Shown: piece by piece, positions 59,755 to 64,000 of the stretch | Layout of the letters: each line of letters opens with the position of its first letter | How positions within the stretch are numbered: the first letter of the stretch is position 1 | NCBI RefSeq assembly: GCF_039503195.1 | Contig: NZ_JBCJKP010000001.1 | Coordinates: forward strand, 4,898,001-4,962,000 | From: Streptomyces mirabilis | Lineage (GTDB): Bacteria; Actinomycetota; Actinomycetes; Streptomycetales; Streptomycetaceae | Reading direction: 5' to 3' | DNA: 64,000 nt | The notes under the pieces: generated by a model | Seen by the model: the letters and a program-made list of their open reading frames with translations, nothing else | What the model was told of the DNA's origin: nothing | The model's database searches: none | Translations under genes and position numbers: made by a program

Positions 59755-60041
59755 CACGTCTCCGGTACGGCGCTCAGTCGCAGTCGGCTGCCGTCCCCGG
59801 AGCGCTCCACTTCGACCTCGTTCACGGAATCGTCCGCGAAGCGGAGGGTGAAGTACGGACTGGCCTCGATCAGGAACTGCATGTCCTCACGCGCGCCACT
59901 GTCCAGCGGCGCGGAGACGACGGCGTCCCACGCACGGGCGTCGGGCACGGCGGCCTGCCGCAACCGGACGGGGATCCGCGCCAGGCAGGTCGATCGATTG
60001 GCCCACCACTCGAGGTGCGCCCTGTCCTCGTATCCGTCCAT
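59754..60041 (-). CDS. Hypothetical protein
   Basis: A 95-residue soluble protein: HLEWWANRSTCLARIPVRLRQ, FLIEASPYFTLRFADDSVNEVEVE. It has no family I recognise; conserved features appear to be WW near the start and a beta-rich C-terminal half. Start ATG 60041 is 6 nt after TAATCT, a leaderless promoter. Its stop lies at the outer end of the ECF41 leader hairpin. Confidence 0.6.
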   Translation of the reverse strand: MDGYEDRAHLEWWANRSTCLARIPVRLRQAAVPDARAWDAVVSAPLDSGAREDMQFLIEASPYFTLRFADDSVNEVEVERSGDGSRLRLSAVPET

Positions 60042-60047
60042 TCCATG

Positions 60048-60053
60048 AGATTA
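60048..60053 (-). promoter_or_regulatory. -10 box TAATCT, leaderless promoter
   Basis: TAATCT-CATGGA-ATG on the minus strand gives the 6-nt spacing. Confidence 0.5.
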
Positions 60054-60140
60054 GCGACAACTCGGCACAAAGGCCTGTCACCTCACACCCGCGCAGTGGC
60101 CGACACGCCCACGGAAGACCCGCGGGTGCCGCGGGTGCTC

Positions 60141-60569
60141 CTAACCCCAGTCGCGACCGGAGCGGCCCCGCTTGGTGTCGGAGCGCTGTTTCTTCTCGCG
60201 CAGCCGCCGCTCGTTGATCCCCCGGGGGATGCGGGTGGCCCGGCGGGGCTTGGGCGGTGGCGCGGTGGCCTCGGCGAGCAGGGAGGCGAGCCGTACGGCC
60301 GCGGTCTCCCGGTTGCGCCACTGCGACCGGTGCTCGGACGCGCGGACCCCGATGACGCCGTCGACGAGCCGCCCGGCGAGCTTGGCTAGGGCGCGCTCCT
60401 TCCAGACCGGGGGCAACGCCTCGGTCTTCGCGAGGTCGAACCTCAGCTCGACCTGCGAGTCACTGGTGTTGACGTGCTGTCCGCCGGGCCCGCTGGAGCG
60501 GGAGAAACGCCACAGGAGCTCGGCCTCGGGGAGGGAGACGGAGCCGCGGATGACGTAAGGACCAGGCAT
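60141..60569 (-). CDS. arfB: Alternative ribosome-rescue factor ArfB (peptidyl-tRNA hydrolase)
   Basis: A 142-residue release-factor-like hydrolase. The catalytic GGQ is in SSGPGGQHVNTSDSQVELRFD, and the fold continues RLVDGVIGVRASEHRSQWRNRETA. The C-terminal tail is very basic (INERRLREKKQRSDTKRGR), as required for entry into the empty mRNA channel of stalled ribosomes. Length is typical of YaeJ/ArfB. The ATG at 60569 is preferred over the longer frame because the domain begins MPGPYVIRGSV. Confidence 0.9.
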   Translation of the reverse strand: MPGPYVIRGSVSLPEAELLWRFSRSSGPGGQHVNTSDSQVELRFDLAKTEALPPVWKERALAKLAGRLVDGVIGVRASEHRSQWRNRETAAVRLASLLAEATAPPPKPRRATRIPRGINERRLREKKQRSDTKRGRSGRDWG

Positions 60570-60681
60570 GGGTCCATGGTCGCGTGGATGTCCGGTCCAC
60601 GTCACCCCGTTTTCGCCGTCATGTGTCCGCCAAGAGGGTAAAGAAAGTAAAGAGGGCAGGAACCTTCGGCACCCCTCTTGG

Positions 60682-60709
60682 CGTTCTTAGGGGTAGCTGT
60701 AGCTTCGTG
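60682..60709 (+). promoter_or_regulatory. Probable terD promoter region
   Basis: TTGGCG followed after about 16 nt by TAGCTT resembles -35 and -10 boxes. The leader to the ATG at 60774 is about 65-70 nt and contains the inverted repeat at 60708-60736. Confidence 0.4.
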
Positions 60710-60736
60710 CCCGTACGAAGCCCATACGTACGGGCA
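60708..60736. promoter_or_regulatory. Inverted repeat in the terD leader
   Basis: TGCCCGTACG and CGTACGGGCA are perfect 10-bp repeats with a 9-nt loop, 38-66 bp upstream of the start. It may be an operator or an RNA hairpin. Confidence 0.5.
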
Positions 60737-60773
60737 CAGCGCACGTACGCAACGAGGGAAGGGACTCCCAACA

Positions 60774-61349
60774 ATGGCTGTAAGCCTGTCCAAGGGTGGC
60801 AACGTCTCGCTCACCAAGGAGGCTCCGGGCCTGACCGCCGTCACCGTGGGCCTCGGCTGGGACGTCCGCACCACCACGGGCACCGACTTCGACCTCGACG
60901 CCTCGGCCATCGCGGTCAACACCCAGGGCAAGGTCTACTCCGACGGTCACTTCGTCTTCTTCAACAACAAGCAGACCCCGGACCAGACCATCGTCCACAC
61001 CGGCGACAACCGCACGGGCGAGGGCGCGGGCGACGACGAGGCGATCAACGTCAACCTGGCGGGCCTCCCCGCCGACGTCGACAAGATCGTCTTCCCCGTC
61101 TCCATCTACGACGCGGAGAACCGCTCGCAGAACTTCGGCCAGGTCCGCAACGCCTACATCCGCATCATCAACCAGGCCGGCGGCGCCGAGATCGCCCGTT
61201 ACGACCTGAGCGAGGACGCCGCCACCGAGACCGCCATGGTCTTCGGCGAGCTCTACCGCAACGGCGCGGAGTGGAAGTTCCGCGCGGTCGGCCAGGGCTA
61301 CGCCTCGGGCCTCGTGGGCATCGCCCAGGACTTCGGCGTCAACGTCTGA
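60774..61349 (+). CDS. terD: TerD family stress/tellurium-resistance protein
   Basis: A 191-residue TerD domain protein. It starts [18 protein letters not shown] and has the calcium-binding-type acidic motifs [31 protein letters not shown] and [17 protein letters not shown]. TerD proteins bind Ca2+ and act in chemical-stress and differentiation functions (family knowledge). It is a stand-alone gene with GGGAAGGGA upstream of ATG 60774 and a strong terminator downstream. Confidence 0.93.
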   Translation: MAVSLSKGGNVSLTKEAPGLTAVTVGLGWDVRTTTGTDFDLDASAIAVNTQGKVYSDGHFVFFNNKQTPDQTIVHTGDNRTGEGAGDDEAINVNLAGLPADVDKIVFPVSIYDAENRSQNFGQVRNAYIRIINQAGGAEIARYDLSEDAATETAMVFGELYRNGAEWKFRAVGQGYASGLVGIAQDFGVNV

Positions 61350-61367
61350 TCCGTACAAGGCGGTTGA

Positions 61368-61405
61368 AGGAGCCCCTGGCCCGGGAGATCGGGCCAGGGG
61401 CTCCT
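61368..61405 (+). terminator. Strong terD terminator
   Basis: AGGAGCCCCTGGCCCG and CGGGCCAGGGGCTCCT form a perfect 16-bp stem with a 6-nt loop, 18 nt past the terD stop. Confidence 0.85.
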
Positions 61406-61547
61406 CGCGTTCGCCTCGCCCGCGCCCCGCTCCCCGTCTCCATAGGGATATCCCCACGTTCCGAGCAAGGTACTGAAACCTTCAAGCATTCACCTCTAGG
61501 CTCCCGGGCGTCCCACTCACCCCCACGGGAAACGGAGCCCCCACCTC

Positions 61548-62021
61548 ATGTCCCCCTCCCTGTCCGGCTTAACGGACGAGCACTGTACGAACGACAGCGC
61601 TCCGCCCACCGTCCTGATGGACAACCAGGCACTCGACGACTTCCTCACCGCCGCGGTCACCGAGTACCAGCTCATCACCCCCCGAACCCCCCTCCCCTGC
61701 TTCGCCCTCCTCCTGGGCCACGCCGGCCGGGCCACCGACGGCAGTTGCTTCCTCTCCGACGGCCATCTCTCCCTGGCCCTCATCAAGCACCGCCTCGACG
61801 GTGACACCCCGCTCGGCATGAACCACTTCCGCTTCCACGTCACCGACACGGAGGCCCCCTCGGCGGCCCTGGTCGAAGCGGGCGCGGACAAGCCCGCCGA
61901 ACGCTTCACCGACCGCCCCTTCGCCGAGTACCGGGCCATGGACCCGGAGGGCAACTGGTTCGACCTCTCCGCACACGGCTTCGGCGGCCCCCCTCCCCCG
62001 TCCACCCCCGACGAGACCTGA
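61548..62021 (+). CDS. VOC-superfamily (glyoxalase/dioxygenase-like) protein
   Basis: A 157-residue protein with a single VOC-type module. HLSLALIKHRLDG and MNHFRFHVTD give the first beta-alpha motif, and YRAMDPEGNWFDLSAHGF is the characteristic DPxGN end with the metal-binding position. The first VOC module of a typical dimer appears to be shortened. No substrate is indicated. A gap of about 70 nt separates it from the GNAT gene. Confidence 0.65.
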   Translation: MSPSLSGLTDEHCTNDSAPPTVLMDNQALDDFLTAAVTEYQLITPRTPLPCFALLLGHAGRATDGSCFLSDGHLSLALIKHRLDGDTPLGMNHFRFHVTDTEAPSAALVEAGADKPAERFTDRPFAEYRAMDPEGNWFDLSAHGFGGPPPPSTPDET

Positions 62022-62078
62022 CCGTTCCCGCTCCTCCCCACCCGTGCCCGGCCACCACCGAGCACGGGACCGATTGGC

Positions 62079-62084
62079 TAGCCT
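62079..62084 (+). promoter_or_regulatory. -10 box TAGCCT, leaderless promoter
   Basis: TAGCCT-GCACCG-GTG gives a 6-nt spacing to the start at 62091. Confidence 0.55.
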
Positions 62085-62090
62085 GCACCG

Positions 62091-62609
62091 GTGATTCTCG
62101 AAGCCCTCGTACCCGGCCACGACATCCCCGTCGCCGTCCTCACCGAACTCACCTCCCTCTACGCCTCCCAGCACGAGTTCTTCTCCCTCAGCGGGGACTT
62201 CCCCGACGCCCACGACATCCGGCCGGAGCAGGTCGCGGCGGCGCTCACCGAGGAGTTGGCACATCCGGGGGCCGAGGTGCTGCTCGCGCGGAGTGCGGGG
62301 CGAGTCGTCGGGGTCGCGATCACCCTCGCGCACCACCCCGACCCCACCGATCCGGATCCGTGGATCGGACTGCTGATCGTGGACGCGCGGGAGCGGCGCA
62401 AGGGGTACGGGCGTGAACTCGCGGCACTCGTCGAGGAGAGGTTCCGCCGCACCGGCCGAGACGCCGCCCGCCTCGCCGTCCTCCACAACAACCCCCAGGG
62501 CCTCGCCTTCTGGACCGCCCTCGGCTACGAGACCATCGGCCACCGCGAGGACCTCCAACGGGGCCGCCCCTGCGCGGTACTGCGCAAGGCGCTGCACGGG
62601 AGGACCTGA
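62091..62609 (+). CDS. GNAT family N-acetyltransferase
   Basis: A 172-residue acetyltransferase. The acetyl-CoA loop is RRKGYGRELAALVEERF, preceded by WIGLLIVDARE (beta-4) and followed by AVLHNNPQGLAFWTALGYETIG. The substrate is unknown. GTG 62091 is fixed by the leaderless -10. It is convergent with the M1 peptidase gene, with 1 nt between the stops. Confidence 0.85.
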   Translation: MILEALVPGHDIPVAVLTELTSLYASQHEFFSLSGDFPDAHDIRPEQVAAALTEELAHPGAEVLLARSAGRVVGVAITLAHHPDPTDPDPWIGLLIVDARERRKGYGRELAALVEERFRRTGRDAARLAVLHNNPQGLAFWTALGYETIGHREDLQRGRPCAVLRKALHGRT

Positions 62610-62610
62610 G

Positions 62611-64000
62611 TCACGCCCGGGGCGGCTTGCCCTCCCCGTACAGCCAGTCCTTCCAGATGCCGCTGAAGTCCTTGTCCGGGGCCTTCTTCTCGACGTAGGC
62701 CGTGAAGTCCGCCGTGGACGCGTTGGCGTGGCGGTGGGTGGCGGCCCAGCCCTGGATGATGTCGTAGAACGTATCGTCGCCGACGGTCCGGCGGATCTTG
62801 TGCAGGACCATCGCACCACGGTCGTAGACGGGCGGGTCGGAGATGTGGGCCGCGCTGGAGGGCTTGGCGGGCGGGAAGGCCCAGATCGCCTTGTTCTTCT
62901 CGGGGGTGTCGTAGTAGTCGCCCCGGTAGAGGGAGTTGAAGATCTCGTCGGCGCTCTCGCCGTCGTGGTCCTCCTGGTACAGCCACTCCGCGTACGTGGC
63001 GAAGCCCTCGTTGAGCCACATGTCCTGCCAGGACTTGGGGGTGACGGAGTCGCCGTACCACTGGTGGGCCAGTTCGTGGACGAGGATGCCGATGTCCGGG
63101 GCGCCGGGGAAGACGGGGCGGGTCTGGGTCTCCAGGGCGTAGCCCACGTCACCGCCGCGGTCCACGATCGCGCCCGTCGAGGAGAAGGGGTACGGACCGA
63201 AGTTGTACGCCTCCCAGTCCATGATCTGGGGTATCTCGGACAGCACCTTCTTCGCGGCCGCGGTCTGCGTCGGGTCCACCGCCACGTACACGGGCAGGCC
63301 GTTCTTCGTCGTCGTGCGCGTGATGTCGTACCGGCCGATCGCGACCGTGGCGACATAGCTCGCCATCGGTTCGGCGGTGTGCCAGGTGAAGGTTCTGCGG
63401 CCGTCGGCCGCCGTCGTCTCGCTCGTCAACTCGCCGTTGGAGACAGCCTGCAGGTTCTTCGGGACGGTGACGGCGATGTCGTACGTCGCCTTGTCGCAGG
63501 GGTGGTGGTTGCCGGGGAACCAGGCCATCGAGCCGGTGGGTTCACCGAGGGCGAGTGCGCCGTCGGCCGTGGGCAGCCAGCCCTCCTGCGAGCCGTCCTG
63601 GTCGGTGAGCGTCTCGGGGGTGCCCGAGTAGCGGACCGTCGCGCGGAACGTCTCGCCCTTGTCGAGGTCGGTGTGCGGGCGCACGGTCAGCTCCTGGCCC
63701 GCCCTGTTCCAGCGGGCCTCCTTGCCCTCGACGGTGACGGAGGCGACGTCCAGGCCCTTCAGGTCCAGGTCGAAGGCACTGAGGTTCTGGGTGGCCCGGG
63801 CGGTGATCTCGGCGGTGCCGTCGAGATGGTGCGCCTTGGGGTCGTAGGAGAGGGTCAGGGCGTAGTGCGTGACGTCGTAGCCACCGTTGCCCATCTTCGG
63901 GAAGTACGGATCTCGGACCCCGGTGGCACCGGGCTTGCCGTGCACACCACCACCGCCGCCGCACGCGGTGAGGGTGAGCGCGAGGGCGAGGGCGAGGGCG
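62611..64000 (-). CDS. M1-family zinc metallopeptidase lipoprotein (5' end cut by the window)
   Basis: The ~463 visible residues cover the mature protein; the start codon lies beyond 64000. The visible N terminus is the end of a signal peptide, LTLTACGGGGG, with the lipobox Cys, so it is a membrane-anchored exported peptidase. Family motifs are GSMAWFPGNHHP-type GxMEN-related loop, the zinc site HELAHQWYGDSVTPKSW with the third ligand in LNEGFATYAEW, and YDRGAMVLHKIRR. It is a short M1 protein without the large helical C-terminal domain of PepN. Confidence 0.88.
   Translation of the reverse strand, partial: ALALALALTLTACGGGGGVHGKPGATGVRDPYFPKMGNGGYDVTHYALTLSYDPKAHHLDGTAEITARATQNLSAFDLDLKGLDVASVTVEGKEARWNRAGQELTVRPHTDLDKGETFRATVRYSGTPETLTDQDGSQEGWLPTADGALALGEPTGSMAWFPGNHHPCDKATYDIAVTVPKNLQAVSNGELTSETTAADGRRTFTWHTAEPMASYVATVAIGRYDITRTTTKNGLPVYVAVDPTQTAAAKKVLSEIPQIMDWEAYNFGPYPFSSTGAIVDRGGDVGYALETQTRPVFPGAPDIGILVHELAHQWYGDSVTPKSWQDMWLNEGFATYAEWLYQEDHDGESADEIFNSLYRGDYYDTPEKNKAIWAFPPAKPSSAAHISDPPVYDRGAMVLHKIRRTVGDDTFYDIIQGWAATHRHANASTADFTAYVEKKAPDKDFSGIWKDWLYGEGKPPRA

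Overview
The window is high-GC actinobacterial DNA that is almost certainly Streptomyces chromosome. The evidence is third-position G/C in every gene, GTG/TTG starts, very long antisense shadow frames, a futalosine menaquinone pathway, DasR-type and HrcA/CIRCE operators, BldD-network genes (cdgB-like) and typical Streptomyces families (DUF2530, DUF3027, DUF3263, ECF41 sigma). From memory the order resembles, read backwards, the S. coelicolor core region around SCO4277 (terD) to SCO4330; I could not check this by alignment. It is mostly conserved core chromosome with a few accessory scars.

Layout. 0-4.4 kb: a membrane protein, a CtpE-like P-type ATPase, and a secreted protein next to its own deleted tandem copy. 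4.6-16 kb: a sacsin-like Hsp90-fold ATPase, DUF3027, an MFS permease, a lipoprotein, the menaquinone genes mqnB-mqnD, a cold-shock protein and a HAD phosphatase. 16-21.7 kb: a p52-like/WYL protein plus XPB helicase, then a GT87 membrane glycosyltransferase. 22-24 kb: a solitary TnpB-related RuvC protein with a strong hairpin at its 3' end. 24-31 kb: HelR-like helicase, CutC, a 131-bp MITE, HD hydrolase-MFS pair, a maleylpyruvate-isomerase-like/GNAT fusion and DUF4031. 31-35 kb: a MurNAc salvage cluster (RpiR regulator, murQ, PTS EIIBC). 35-41.7 kb: an accessory zone with a phosphoribosyltransferase-hydrolase fusion, a frameshifted CapA gene, two N-terminally truncated genes meeting head to head (a deletion scar), a carboxylesterase and an old-yellow enzyme. 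41.8-46.4 kb: groEL2 under two CIRCE elements, cspA, a CysO/MoaD-like sulfur carrier and threonine synthase behind a SAM-I riboswitch. 46.5-50.2 kb: glucosyl-3-phosphoglycerate synthase, otsA and otsB (compatible solutes). 50.2-55.9 kb: an orphan sugar-binding lipoprotein divergent from nagK-nagA with paired dre sites, a PfkB kinase and a carbohydrate-binding membrane protein. 56-64 kb: GAF-PAS-GGDEF diguanylate cyclase, flavin reductase, ECF41 sigma factor behind a large hairpin, ArfB, TerD, a VOC-like protein, GNAT and a partial M1 peptidase.

How the parts connect. MurQ (33 kb) makes GlcNAc-6-phosphate, which NagA (53 kb) deacetylates; NagK supplies the same intermediate from GlcNAc, so cell-wall amino-sugar recycling is encoded at two loci with different regulators (RpiR and DasR-type sites). 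OtsA/OtsB and GpgS make trehalose and glucosylglycerate precursors. About fifteen genes have a TANNNT-like -10 box exactly 6-7 nt before the start codon, so leaderless transcription is common here and fixes many starts. An intergenic repeat family with the core CGCGCAGTTCCCCGCGCCCC occurs about nine times.

No tRNA, rRNA, CRISPR array or secondary-metabolite cluster was seen. All functions are read from motifs and remembered families; no database search was run.
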